Origin: Hymenobacter sp. APR13
Lineage (GTDB): Bacteria > Bacteroidota > Bacteroidia > Cytophagales > Hymenobacteraceae
DNA: 64,000 bases
Direction of reading: 5' to 3'
Assembly: GCF_000737515.1 (NCBI RefSeq)
Contig: NZ_CP006587.1
Span: 2,027,001-2,091,000, forward strand
Positions within the stretch are counted from its first letter, which is position 1. Each line of letters starts with the position of its first letter. Positions 50,029 through 59,220 of this stretch are shown one piece after another. Below the pieces are notes generated by a model. The model saw nothing but the letters and a program-made list of their open reading frames with translations. It made no database searches and was not told the origin of the DNA. A program made the translations under genes and the position numbers.

Positions 50029-50445
50029 TTAACGCTTCCGGACCACTTTGAGCTTTACGGGGGCCACGCCGGCGTCGATGATGTCGATTTTACGGGCGGC
50101 CTTCTTGGACAGATCGATGATGCGGCCTTTGGCGTGCGGGCCCCGGTCGGTGACGGTGACCTTGACGGACTTTTTGCTGCGCGGGTTCGTGACCTTCACC
50201 ACCGTGCCAAAGGGCAGCGTGTTGTGGGCCGCCGTGAGCCGGCCGCCGCGGTACACCGTGCCGCTGGCCGTTTTGCGGCCCTCAAACTTATCGGCGTAGT
50301 AAGATGCCTGGCCGGTTTGGGTGAAGGTGGAGCCGCCACCGGCGCAGCCGCCTAGGGCAGCCAGCAGGAACAGCAGCAACCCGGTAGCCAGCCGCGGCCC
50401 GGGGCCGGGCCGCAGTCCGAAAGGAAAAAAAGCAGGTCGGGTCAT
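50029..50445 (-). CDS. rlpA: RlpA-like septal-ring lipoprotein
   Basis: A 138-residue predicted lipoprotein (lipobox LAALGGCAGG) with a double-psi beta-barrel of the RlpA type (about 40-135: TQTGQASYYADKFEGRKTASG, GRLTAAHNTLPFGTVVKVTNPR, VTVTDRGPHAKGRIIDLSKKAA). RlpA proteins cut naked glycan strands at the septum or bind them. The start is the ATG at 50445; the longer frame's GTG at 50451 overlaps the -7 box. The SPOR domain seen in E. coli RlpA is absent. Confidence 0.92.
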   Translation of the reverse strand: MTRPAFFPFGLRPGPGPRLATGLLLFLLAALGGCAGGGSTFTQTGQASYYADKFEGRKTASGTVYRGGRLTAAHNTLPFGTVVKVTNPRSKKSVKVTVTDRGPHAKGRIIDLSKKAARKIDIIDAGVAPVKLKVVRKR

Positions 50446-50450
50446 ACGCA

Positions 50451-50458
50451 CAAAGGTA
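50451..50458 (-). promoter_or_regulatory. -7 box TACCTTTG of rlpA
   Basis: Exact TAnnTTTG on the minus strand, ending 5 bp before the ATG at 50445, so the transcript is probably leaderless or very short-leadered. Confidence 0.68.
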
Positions 50459-50481
50459 GGGCGGGCCCGGGCGTAGGGCGT

Positions 50482-51306
50482 CTAGCGCGGCGCCGGCCCG
50501 GTCTTGGGAGGAATACGCAGGGCCAGCAGCGTCTGGAAGCTGCCCTGAAACACGTTGAAATCGACGGTGCCGCGGATGCCGGGAATGTAGGCTTCGTCGG
50601 AATGCTGCCAGATAATCCACTTCTCACGCGGCAGCCGCGGCTCCGGCACCTCGTAGTGGGCCAGCCAGAGCGGGTATTTATCGAAGTGGCCCGCCAAGTG
50701 GCGCTTGTAGAAGCTGTAGTTGGAGTACAGGATGGGCCGCACGCCGTAGTGGCGCTCCACCAGCCGCAGCCACACGCCCACGTTGCGGCGCATGGCGGCC
50801 ACATCGTGAAACTCGGCGTGCTCCACGTCCAGCACCGGCGGCAGGTCGCCGGGGGCCAGGGGCACGGTGCGGGTAAACAGGTTGGCCTGCCGGGCGCCGT
50901 CGTAGTTGGGCTGGAAGTAGTGGTAGGCGCCGCGGTACACGCCGGCCTTGCGGGCGGCCTCCCAGTTGCGCCGGAAGCGCTGGTCGCGCAAGGTCACGCC
51001 CTCGGTGGCCTTGATGAAGGCAAACTGCACGTCGTGGCTGGCCACCTCGGCCCAGTTGATGCGCCCCTGGTAGGCCGATACGTCGATGCCGTGCACGGAG
51101 TAGCCGTCGAGCAGGGGCGTTTTTTCGTGGCCCGTGAGGTGGCGGCTGATGAGCGAGGCCCAGGCCAGGCGCGCATGGCGGTTGATCTGGCGGCGGTGGG
51201 TGAGGTAGAACCCCAGCGTGCCCAGCAGCACCAGCCCCACAACCCAGCGCAGCCAGGGCGGCAGGCTCGGGCGGCGGCGCGGCGGAGTGGAGGCAGGGCG
51301 TTTCAT
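50482..51306 (-). CDS. GH25 family lysozyme
   Basis: A 274-residue membrane-anchored muramidase. A basic N-terminus and one membrane helix (about 15-35: WLRWVVGLVLLGTLGFYL) precede the glycoside hydrolase family 25 domain (about 70-265). Catalytic-site marks are GIDVSAYQGRINWAEVA, FAFIKATEG, YHYFQPNYDGARQANLF, and PVLDVEHAE with the Asp-x-Glu pair. The end WIIWQHSDEAYIPGIRGTVDFNVFQG is typical. The ATG at 51306 is chosen because a TACTTTTG box lies at 51321-51328; two upstream starts would precede the transcript start. Confidence 0.93.
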   Translation of the reverse strand: MKRPASTPPRRRPSLPPWLRWVVGLVLLGTLGFYLTHRRQINRHARLAWASLISRHLTGHEKTPLLDGYSVHGIDVSAYQGRINWAEVASHDVQFAFIKATEGVTLRDQRFRRNWEAARKAGVYRGAYHYFQPNYDGARQANLFTRTVPLAPGDLPPVLDVEHAEFHDVAAMRRNVGVWLRLVERHYGVRPILYSNYSFYKRHLAGHFDKYPLWLAHYEVPEPRLPREKWIIWQHSDEAYIPGIRGTVDFNVFQGSFQTLLALRIPPKTGPAPR

Positions 51307-51320
51307 CAGCAGGGTCATGG

Positions 51321-51328
51321 CAAAAGTA
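51321..51328 (-). promoter_or_regulatory. -7 box TACTTTTG of the GH25 gene
   Basis: Matches TAnnTTTG. Transcription from here would begin near 51314, just before the ATG at 51306, which decides between alternative starts. Confidence 0.65.
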
Positions 51329-51425
51329 ACGCCGTAAGCTAAGCAACTAGTGCCCATGCGGGCAAAAGCCGGCGTGCCGGTTTTTTGCGAACTTGCCGTC
51401 CCGCACCTTACCTGCCCCTATCCTT

Positions 51426-51689
51426 ATGCCCTCTGCCCCCCAAGATGCCCGCGACGAAAACGGCCACCTCATCCGTGAGCTGCACGGCGTCACGCTGGCT
51501 TCCATCATCGACTACCTACAGGCCCGCTACGGCTGGCCCGGCCTCGATGAGCGGCTGCGCATGAACTGCTTTGCCGTGAACCCCAGTGCCAAGTCGGCGC
51601 TGGCGTTTCTGCGCCGCATGCCCTGGGCCCGCGCCAAAGTGGAAGAGCTCTACATCCGCACCCGCAGCGCCGAAGTGCTTGGGAAATAG
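51426..51689 (+). CDS. VF530 family DNA-binding-like protein
   Basis: An 87-residue protein of the VF530 (DUF2132) family, with a fold similar to SAF-A/B-like helix-extended-loop-helix. It reads LHGVTLASIIDYLQARYGWPGLDERLRMNCFAVNPSAKSALAFLRRMPWARAKVEELY, the whole family signature. VF530 binds double-stranded DNA in Vibrio. The ATG at 51426 gives MPSAPQDARDENG. Stop codon TAG directly meets word-repeat hairpin J. Confidence 0.92.
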   Translation: MPSAPQDARDENGHLIRELHGVTLASIIDYLQARYGWPGLDERLRMNCFAVNPSAKSALAFLRRMPWARAKVEELYIRTRSAEVLGK

Positions 51690-51900
51690 TGATGAGGGGA
51701 TGAGGTGAATGGTGATGAGGTGATAAAGAACGTCATGCAGAGCGGAGCGAAGCATCTCGCTTGCTGACGTTGTGGCGTTGCTGATTGCCACACTGGCGAG
51801 ATGCTTCGGCTGCGCCTCTGCATGACGTTCTTTATCACCCAAGCACCCAATCACTTCATCACAGTTCACCTCATCACTCCATCACCTCACCACCAAAATT
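51690..51900. repeat. Word-repeat hairpin J enclosing palindromic element copy 4
   Basis: Left arm 51690-51726 (TGATGAGG, GGATGAGG, TGAATGG, TGATGAGG, TGATAAAG) and right arm 51831-51893 (TTATCAC, CCAAGCAC, CCAATCAC, TTCATCAC, AGTTCAC, CTCATCAC, TCCATCAC, CTCACCAC) surround palindromic element copy 4. The arms begin right after the VF530 stop. Confidence 0.9.
51721..51837. repeat. Palindromic intergenic element, copy 4
   Basis: Arms 51721-51760 and 51796-51837 share GAACGTCATGCAGAG, AGCATCTCGC and their complements. The left arm has a shorter centre (GCGGAGCGA against GGCGCAGCCGA). It is nested between the word-repeat arms of hairpin J. Confidence 0.9.
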
Positions 51901-51914
51901 CACCCAAAAAGAAA

Positions 51915-52238
51915 ATGGCTGACGTAACGCAGAAAACGAGTGGGTGGGCGCAGGTGGCGGGGGCGGCGGGCTTTGCGGTGTTTGAGGTGGTGGCCTACTA
52001 CCTGCTGCGCTGGGTGACGTCGCCGCTGGGCCGGCCCGACCAGTTCCAGCCCGAAAATACCATCGTGCCCAACTGGGTGAAGGCCGTGCTGTTTCTGCTG
52101 CTGCATTTGGTGCTGGTGGTGGTGGCCGTGCTGGTGCTCAGCAACCAGCTGCCGCGCCGCTACCGCGGGCTGGTGATGGGCTGGTTCTACCTGTCGTTGC
52201 TGATGGGCTTCGTGCTGGTGTTTGTGCTGATGAGCTAA
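51915..52238 (+). CDS. Small membrane protein
   Basis: A 107-residue protein with three or four hydrophobic segments (about 13-33, 53-75 and 85-105: FAVFEVVAYYLLRWV, AVLFLLLHLVLVVVAVLVLS, GWFYLSLLMGFVLVFVLM). No signature of a known family. It starts at the ATG at 51915 just after word-repeat J. The gap to hsp20, which is convergent, contains a terminator. Function unknown. Confidence 0.75.
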   Translation: MADVTQKTSGWAQVAGAAGFAVFEVVAYYLLRWVTSPLGRPDQFQPENTIVPNWVKAVLFLLLHLVLVVVAVLVLSNQLPRRYRGLVMGWFYLSLLMGFVLVFVLMS

Positions 52239-52271
52239 GGCCGCCAGCCGGGCCGCCCGGCCCCGGAGGGA

Positions 52272-52304
52272 AATAAAAAAGCCACTGCGGGCGCAGTGGC
52301 TGGT
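52272..52304 (-). terminator. Terminator of hsp20
   Basis: AGCCACTGCG pairs with CGCAGTGGCT (about 52280-52303). On the minus strand it is followed by a T-run, so it ends the hsp20 transcript. Confidence 0.88.
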
Positions 52305-52352
52305 GAAACATGGCGCCGGTCGGTCCCGGCGATATAAGAAGGCAGGCGCGGC

Positions 52353-52736
52353 TTAGCGCTGCCTGATGGTGATTTCGCGGGGGCGGTCGGCCGGGTTCTG
52401 GTACGGAATCCGGATGCGCAGTTCCCCTTCTTCATGCACGGCATCAATCCGGGTCAGGTCAAGGTTGGCAGGCAGGTCGAGCACGCGCGTGAAGAGCGGC
52501 GCGGCCAGCTGGTCCTCGGGCTGGTGGCGGTATTCGCCCAGCACCGTCAGGCGGTTGTTGTTGAGCAGCACATGAATGTTTTCGGGGCTCACCGACGGGG
52601 CCGCTACGCGTACCAGTACGCCTTGCTCCCGCTTGTCCACGCGCAGCTGAACCTGCGCCATGCCCCCACCCAGCGTGTTGAGCAGATCAAGTTGCGGGGC
52701 CAGGTTACGAATGAATTCTCGGCTAATCAGATTCAT
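52353..52736 (-). CDS. Hsp20/alpha-crystallin family small heat-shock protein
   Basis: A 127-residue small heat-shock protein that holds unfolding proteins. The alpha-crystallin domain spans about 28-127: VRVAAPSVSPENIHVLLNNNRLTVLGEY and ANLDLTRIDAVHEEGELRIRIPY, the second matching the GxLxIxIP-type signature. It lacks a long N-terminal arm (only about 27 residues), so it is at the short end of the family. Divergent from ppk2 across 266 bp. Confidence 0.9.
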   Translation of the reverse strand: MNLISREFIRNLAPQLDLLNTLGGGMAQVQLRVDKREQGVLVRVAAPSVSPENIHVLLNNNRLTVLGEYRHQPEDQLAAPLFTRVLDLPANLDLTRIDAVHEEGELRIRIPYQNPADRPREITIRQR

Positions 52737-53002
52737 GGTTGGGTTCCTATTGGTAGGTTCGACAAGACTATTGCAAACCGTGTACCAACAGTGAACTACC
52801 CGCCCGTAGGGCTATGTTCGGCCACAATGGCCGATTTTTGCGGGTTTGAGAGGTGATTTCGGTCGATTTGTCGCGTCTTGCGACTGGCTGTAAGCCGCGC
52901 AATGCCATTTCACCGCCTGTTTCGTGTGGTGCTCATCAGGCAGAGCAGGAAGTGCCCGGATAAGCTGTAGCAAGCCGCAACTCCTGCGTATACCAAGCTA
53001 CC

Positions 53003-53779
53003 ATGAGCAAACACGCCACCCCCGACCTTACCAAGCTGCCCAGCCGGGCGCCTGCCGAGTTCCACAAAGAGCACACGCTGCGGGAGCTGAAGCGCATCCG
53101 GCAGGAGCTGATTGAGCTGCAGTACCGGCTCTACGCCGAAAACCGCCACAGCGTGCTCGTGATTTTGCAGGGCATGGATGCCAGCGGCAAAGACGGCCTG
53201 ATCCGGCGGGTGTTCAGCGGCCTCAATCCGCAGGGCGTGCAGGTGCATTCCTTCAAGGAGCCGACTGCCGAAGAGCTGGCGCACGACTTCCTGTGGCGAG
53301 TGCACCAGCAGGCGCCGGCCCGTGGCATGCTGCAGGTGTTCAACCGCTCCCACTATGAGGACGTGCTCATCACGCGGGTGCAGGGCCTGATACCGGCCGA
53401 GGAAGCCAAACGCCGGTTTGTGGCCATCAACAACTTCGAGAAGCTGCTGCAGCAGGCCGGTACCACGGTGCTCAAGTTTTACCTCCACGTCTCGGAAGCC
53501 GAGCAGCGGGAGCGGCTGCTGGAGCGCACCCTCGACCCCGATAAACAGTGGAAATACGAGGCCGGCGACGAGGAAAAGGCGCGCCAGTGGCCCCAGTACC
53601 GCGCCGTGTACGAAGACGTGTTCCGCCACTGCAGCCCAGCCAGCTGCCCCTGGCACCTCGTGCCCGCCGACCAGAACTGGTACAAGGCATACGTAGTGGC
53701 CCGCACCCTGCGCGACGCCCTGCTCCGCCTCGACCCGCAGCTGCCCGCGCCCAAGGCTACCCGCAAGCCGGTTAGCTGA
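53003..53779 (+). CDS. ppk2: Polyphosphate kinase 2 family protein
   Basis: A 258-residue PPK2 enzyme that uses polyphosphate to phosphorylate nucleoside mono- or diphosphates. The Walker A motif VILQGMDASGKDGLIRRVF is near residue 50, and FLWRVHQQAPARGMLQVFNRSHYEDVLITRV supplies Walker B and the lid. VFRHCSPASCPWHLVPADQNWYKAYVVARTL ends the domain. The subfamily with NRSHYEDVL is usually annotated as PPK2-type polyphosphate:nucleotide phosphotransferase; the preferred nucleotide is not evident. Its stop overlaps that of the convergent GNAT gene by 8 bp. Confidence 0.93.
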   Translation: MSKHATPDLTKLPSRAPAEFHKEHTLRELKRIRQELIELQYRLYAENRHSVLVILQGMDASGKDGLIRRVFSGLNPQGVQVHSFKEPTAEELAHDFLWRVHQQAPARGMLQVFNRSHYEDVLITRVQGLIPAEEAKRRFVAINNFEKLLQQAGTTVLKFYLHVSEAEQRERLLERTLDPDKQWKYEAGDEEKARQWPQYRAVYEDVFRHCSPASCPWHLVPADQNWYKAYVVARTLRDALLRLDPQLPAPKATRKPVS

Positions 53780-54350
53780 TAGGCATAATCTGGCCCGGCG
53801 CCTGCGGCGCCTCCGAGGGCTCCACGGCCCGCTCGAACCGCATGCGTCCTTCCGTGTCGGGGTCGGTCAGCGTAAAGCCGTTGCGGAGCAGCACGCGCTG
53901 CGACACCTCGTTGCCGGGCAGCGTGTGCGCTATCAGGCGGCGCACAATGCCCGTGTGCGAGGCCTGCTGCACCAGCCCGCCCACCAGCTCGGTGGCCAGA
54001 CCCTGCCCGCGCCAGTCCGCCGCAATGGAGTAGCCGATTTCGGCCGTGCCGTTGGCATCGGGCGGCCCCCAGAAGCCGCCGGCGCCTACCAGCGTGGCCG
54101 GCTGCTGCTCGGTGGCCCGCAGAATGGCGTACCAGCCATACCAGCCGGCCGCCGCCCGGCCGCCCGCTGTCAGCTGCGCCAGAAAATAGCGGCTGGCTTC
54201 GGCATCGTACTCTCCGGGAGGCCAGTCGGCGGGCAGGGCCGCGCCCAGCAGCACCGGGAAGTATTGGGGCTTGTGGAGCTCAGCCGTAAGCAGGGCACGG
54301 CTGGCAGCCAGAATGGTAAGGCGGGAAGTGCGGGTGATGAGGGGAATCAT
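53772..54350 (-). CDS. GNAT-family N-acetyltransferase
   Basis: A 192-residue acetyltransferase. N-terminus ITRTSRLTILAASRALLTAEL, acetyl-CoA motif GTAEIGYSIAADWRGQGLATELVGGLVQQA, then GNEVSQRVLLRNGFTLTDPDTEG. It is related to the RimJ/RimL-type enzymes with unknown acceptor. It overlaps ppk2's 3' end by 8 bp on the opposite strand, leaving no room for a terminator between them. Confidence 0.88.
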   Translation of the reverse strand: MIPLITRTSRLTILAASRALLTAELHKPQYFPVLLGAALPADWPPGEYDAEASRYFLAQLTAGGRAAAGWYGWYAILRATEQQPATLVGAGGFWGPPDANGTAEIGYSIAADWRGQGLATELVGGLVQQASHTGIVRRLIAHTLPGNEVSQRVLLRNGFTLTDPDTEGRMRFERAVEPSEAPQAPGQIMPIS

Positions 54351-54435
54351 GGCGAAATATACGGGGCCGCCGTGCGGCAGCCAAAGCCGGCCAGAAGCTG
54401 GCCAGGAAAGAAGGCTATATGTAAAACGCTCTATC

Positions 54436-54443
54436 TACCTTTG
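54436..54443 (+). promoter_or_regulatory. -7 box TACCTTTG
   Basis: An exact TAnnTTTG, 24 bp before the ATG at 54468 of the STAS-like paralogue. Confidence 0.68.
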
Positions 54444-54467
54444 CAGCTCGTTGTTTTCACTCTGCTT

Positions 54468-54893
54468 ATGCTCCCTGACTCCCCCGATTTTCTGGCCCTC
54501 TCGCACCGTCCCGATCTGGAGGTGCTGGTGGCGCGCTGGATGCGGGTGATTACGCTGGCCGAAATGCAGCAGGGCTACGAGCTGCTGCTGCAGGCCGCGG
54601 CCCAGCACGGCTGCCGCCAGTGGCTGATAGATGCCCGCCGCCGCAACAACACCGACCGGGAAGGAGCCGTCTGGATGGTGCAGGATTTTCTGCCGCGCCT
54701 GCAGGGACAGCTGGGCGGGCGTACGGCGCTGGCGTATCTGCTGCCCCCGGTGCACCTGCGCGACCCCCAGGCCGATGCCGCTTTCCCGCCCGCCAGCTTC
54801 TTCGACGGCAAGCCCTTTGTGGCCGACCGTTTTACCGATGAGCGCACGGCCCTGGACTGGCTGCAGCAGATGCAGCTGACTTCCGTGGTATAG
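54468..54893 (+). CDS. Hypothetical protein, paralogue of 59221 gene (STAS/SpoIIAA-like)
   Basis: A 141-residue soluble protein. Its body reads RPDLEVLVARWMRVITLAEMQQGYELLLQAAAQHGCRQWLIDARRRN, closely similar to the gene at 59221 (RPDLDILVGRWLVEISLAEEVKQNYVQLFQ, WLLDARRRF). The strand-helix order and a central (L)IDARRR strand recall STAS/SpoIIAA-like folds, but no phosphorylated serine is recognisable. Function unknown; copies of this family are common in Hymenobacter as far as I recall. It ends 8 bp before the convergent SUKH-3 gene. Confidence 0.78.
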   Translation: MLPDSPDFLALSHRPDLEVLVARWMRVITLAEMQQGYELLLQAAAQHGCRQWLIDARRRNNTDREGAVWMVQDFLPRLQGQLGGRTALAYLLPPVHLRDPQADAAFPPASFFDGKPFVADRFTDERTALDWLQQMQLTSVV

Positions 54894-54901
54894 GCAGGCG
54901 G

Positions 54902-55348
54902 TTATAGCTCCCGGAAAGGCAGGTCCATCACAATGGCTTCCAGGGCCAGCGGCACGGTATCCGCAATGTGGTAGATGCCTTCCTCGCAGGCGCCATAAAA
55001 GGTGCCCTTGGTATCTACCAGTAAGCATAGCGGATCGGTGTAGGCCTGGCCTACCAAGCTCAGCTTTCGGCCCGGTACGCGCGGCTCATATTCCGTGCGC
55101 AGGCGGTGTAAGTCCAGCAAAGCCGCTGCCTGCTGGATTTCGAACTGCATGCGGGTCGTGCTTTGATCCTGGCGGGTGAAGTAGCAGTGCAGGCCGCCAA
55201 ACTCGCGCAGAAATGCGGCGGCGGTGGGGAGCCAGGTGAGTTGCCGACGCAACGTGTCCTGCTGGTAGCCGGCCGTAGATACGGTTCGGCCTTCAAACCA
55301 GCCTGCCTCCGCCAGGGAGTGATGCACATCGTCGGGGAAAGCAGGCAT
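54902..55348 (-). CDS. SUKH-3 family immunity-like protein
   Basis: A 148-residue protein matching the SUKH-3 immunity domain: opening DDVHHSLAEAGWFEGRTV, middle TAAAFLREFGGLHCYF, end LSLVGQAYTDPLCLLVDTKGTFYGACEEGI. SUKH proteins neutralise polymorphic toxins. No toxin gene is visible nearby, so this is an orphan immunity gene. The start ATG at 55348 is preferred over 55372, since a TATCTTGC box lies directly against the latter. Confidence 0.85.
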   Translation of the reverse strand: MPAFPDDVHHSLAEAGWFEGRTVSTAGYQQDTLRRQLTWLPTAAAFLREFGGLHCYFTRQDQSTTRMQFEIQQAAALLDLHRLRTEYEPRVPGRKLSLVGQAYTDPLCLLVDTKGTFYGACEEGIYHIADTVPLALEAIVMDLPFREL

Positions 55349-55414
55349 AAGGGTAGAGCAGGCGTAGGGCATGCAAGATACGCACGGCGCCGGGCCTGCA
55401 AAAGAGCCGCCGGA

Positions 55415-55666
55415 TTAGGCCACCGGCGGCGAAAAGTGCAGGTCCACGCAGTTGAGCACGTCCTGTACCGTGTGCAGCTCTTCCAGCTCCGCATCTGCAA
55501 TTTCGATGTGAAAGCGGCTTTCCAGATTCAGGGTAAGCTCCACCACGTCAACCGAGTCGAAGCCCAAGTCGTGGACCAGGCGGGTGGTGGGAGTGAGGGG
55601 CCGGGCCGGGTTGCGGCGCTGGCGGTGGAGCATGCGTTCCACCTGATATTGCGTGAGCTGTTGCAT
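55415..55666 (-). CDS. Acyl carrier protein
   Basis: An 83-residue acyl carrier protein. The phosphopantetheine-attachment motif is LGFDSVDVVEL (serine near residue 38), with LESRFHIEIADAELEEL forming helix III. It differs from the fatty-acid-synthase ACP by DSVD in place of DSLD and by a Pro/Arg-rich N-terminus (RRNPARPLTP). No ketosynthase gene lies next to it. It follows the HlyD-like gene by 34 bp on the same strand, so an acylated product might be exported or modified by that system; this is speculative. Confidence 0.88.
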   Translation of the reverse strand: MQQLTQYQVERMLHRQRRNPARPLTPTTRLVHDLGFDSVDVVELTLNLESRFHIEIADAELEELHTVQDVLNCVDLHFSPPVA

Positions 55667-55700
55667 AAAGGAGTAGAAAGTTGTGGTGCGAAAGAGCGGG

Positions 55701-56288
55701 TTAGTTGGCGCTGGAAAGCAGTAGGGTAGTGTCGTCGGCGGGTGGGGCGGGCAGCGGCGCCAGCTGCCCGATGGCCGCGCCGACGCTCAGGTAGTCGCCG
55801 GCGGCCACGCTGCGGCGCACCATCACGCCGTCGTGCGGGGCCGTCACGAACTGGAAGCTGAGCTGCGCGGGCAGGGCTGCCAGCTGCCGTTCGGTGGCGG
55901 CCACGCGGGCGGTGGTGGCCGTCAGTTCGGTGGCCGGCGCGGCGGGCTGGGCAGCCAGAGAAGCCAGTTGCTGCTGCTGCTGGGTGAGCTGCTGCTGCAG
56001 GCGGTGGTGCTCCGCCGAAACGAGCTTCTGCGCTACTTTCAGCAGCAGCTGGCCTTTGCGCACGTGCTGGCCTTCGGTGAAATACACTTCCCAGACCCGC
56101 CCGGCCACGGTAGCGGGCACGGTCGTGCCTGCCGCTAGGGGCGGAGTGGCCGGCTGCGGCTCGCGCAGGTAAGCCGTAAGGGTCGACGAATCGGGGGTGG
56201 GGGCCTCGGGCAGGTGGCTGGGCCAAAGGGCCAGCCCACCTAGTGCGCCGAGCAGAATGACGGGCGTCATTCTAACAAACTTGTTCAT
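55701..56288 (-). CDS. HlyD/biotinyl-lipoyl-like envelope protein
   Basis: A 195-residue exported or membrane-anchored protein: hydrophobic N-terminus (VRMTPVILLGALGGLALW), a lipoyl-like hairpin domain (about 60-90: VPATVAGRVWEVYFTEGQHVRKGQLLLKV), a coiled coil (about 92-150: SAEHHRLQQQLTQQQQQLASLAAQ, ARVAATERQLAALPAQL) and a second half-lipoyl motif (FVTAPHDGVMVRRSVAAGDYLSVGAAIGQL). This matches membrane-fusion (HlyD-type) adaptors but is short. No transporter is adjacent. An operator-like palindrome upstream (56362) is shared with the Rrf2 gene. Confidence 0.82.
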   Translation of the reverse strand: MNKFVRMTPVILLGALGGLALWPSHLPEAPTPDSSTLTAYLREPQPATPPLAAGTTVPATVAGRVWEVYFTEGQHVRKGQLLLKVAQKLVSAEHHRLQQQLTQQQQQLASLAAQPAAPATELTATTARVAATERQLAALPAQLSFQFVTAPHDGVMVRRSVAAGDYLSVGAAIGQLAPLPAPPADDTTLLLSSAN

Positions 56289-56361
56289 ATTAGGTGTGGA
56301 GTCGGCAAGCCAAACAAATGGTTGGTTGCGCAACCTGGAAAAGCGTGGGGCAAAAAAGTTG

Positions 56362-56378
56362 GTAACTGATCCGGTTAC
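56362..56378. promoter_or_regulatory. Rrf2 operator candidate 1
   Basis: GTAACTGATCCGGTTAC, a 17-bp inverted repeat (GTAAC/GTTAC) 74 bp before the HlyD-like ATG. It matches 15 of 17 positions with the site at 56867. Confidence 0.7.
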
Positions 56379-56403
56379 AGATCAAGACCTGAAAAAAAGG
56401 AGG

Positions 56404-56856
56404 CTAGGCCGAGTCCGGGCAGCCGCAGTCGGCGGGGATGCGGGTGGCCAGCTCCCGCATCAGCTGCGCCACCGATACGGCCGCCAACGCCTGGCGCATG
56501 GCCTGCTCGGCGCTGCCTAGCAGGTCTTCGAGCGTGTGCTGCATCACCCGGCCCAGGTTGCAGTGGGCGTTGGGCTTGGTGCTGCTCACGGCAAACAGGT
56601 CGGGCTCCGGCTCCTGCATGGCTTCGTACACGTCCAGCAGCGAAATGCTTTCGGGCGAACGGGCCAGCAGAGCACCGCCGCCGGCCCCCAGTTGGGTGCG
56701 TACCAGGCCGGCGTTGCGGAGCGTGCTCATCAGGCGGCGCACCACCACCGGGTGAGTGCCCGCGCTACCCGCCAGCACCTCCGACGATACCGGCTGCCCG
56801 GAGCTTTGCGCCAGGAAAGCCAGAATGTGCGTTGCGACAGCGAAGCGGGTGTTCAT
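56404..56856 (-). CDS. Rrf2 family transcriptional regulator
   Basis: A 150-residue winged-helix regulator. Its helix-turn-helix covers VSSEVLAGSAGTHPVVVRRLMSTLRNAGLV, followed by QLGAGGGALLARSPESISLLDVYEAM, the usual Rrf2 wing. Three cysteines are present (NAHCNLG and a C-terminal CGC), so a redox or iron-sulfur signal is possible but not proven; the spacing differs from IscR and NsrR. It is probably autoregulated, since a second copy of the operator lies at its promoter. Confidence 0.9.
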   Translation of the reverse strand: MNTRFAVATHILAFLAQSSGQPVSSEVLAGSAGTHPVVVRRLMSTLRNAGLVRTQLGAGGGALLARSPESISLLDVYEAMQEPEPDLFAVSSTKPNAHCNLGRVMQHTLEDLLGSAEQAMRQALAAVSVAQLMRELATRIPADCGCPDSA

Positions 56857-56866
56857 GAAAATAAGT

Positions 56867-56883
56867 GTAACTGATTCGGTTGC
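56867..56883. promoter_or_regulatory. Rrf2 operator candidate 2
   Basis: GTAACTGATTCGGTTGC, 15 of 17 identical to the site at 56362. It abuts the TACATTTG box and overlaps the predicted transcription start, a position that would block RNA polymerase. Confidence 0.7.
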
Positions 56884-56890
56884 AAATGTA
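56883..56890 (-). promoter_or_regulatory. -7 box TACATTTG of the rrf2 gene
   Basis: Exact TAnnTTTG on the minus strand, 26 bp before the ATG at 56856, with the operator directly downstream. Confidence 0.7.
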
Positions 56891-57050
56891 CGAAGAAAAA
56901 TGATTGTGGACAATCGTTCTGGCAAAACCCGGCAGTGGGGCGGGGCCGCCCGGTTGGTGGTGGCCCCGCCCCGCTGCTGTCTGGCAGACGAATGAAAGCC
57001 GGATTTACCTTATCAATGGTCGAAGAAAATTTCAGGCTGAAACCTGATAG

Positions 57051-59165
<2,115 letters not shown>

Positions 59166-59208
59166 GCAGGAGCTGCAGCGGGCCTTCCCGTACATACTTT
59201 CTGTGCTG

Positions 59209-59216
59209 TACCTTTG
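59209..59216 (+). promoter_or_regulatory. -7 box TACCTTTG against the 59221 gene
   Basis: An exact TAnnTTTG ending 4 bp before the ATG at 59221, so the mRNA should start within or right at the start codon. Confidence 0.65.
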
Positions 59217-59220
59217 CCTG

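Noticed and set aside
50446..50451. GTG start for rlpA at 50451
   Set aside because: It lies within the TACCTTTG promoter box, so the ATG at 50445 is preferred.
53925..54467. Upstream part of the long plus-strand frame ending at 54893
   Set aside because: It is antisense to the GNAT gene, and the promoter box at 54436 lies inside it. The gene starts at 54468.
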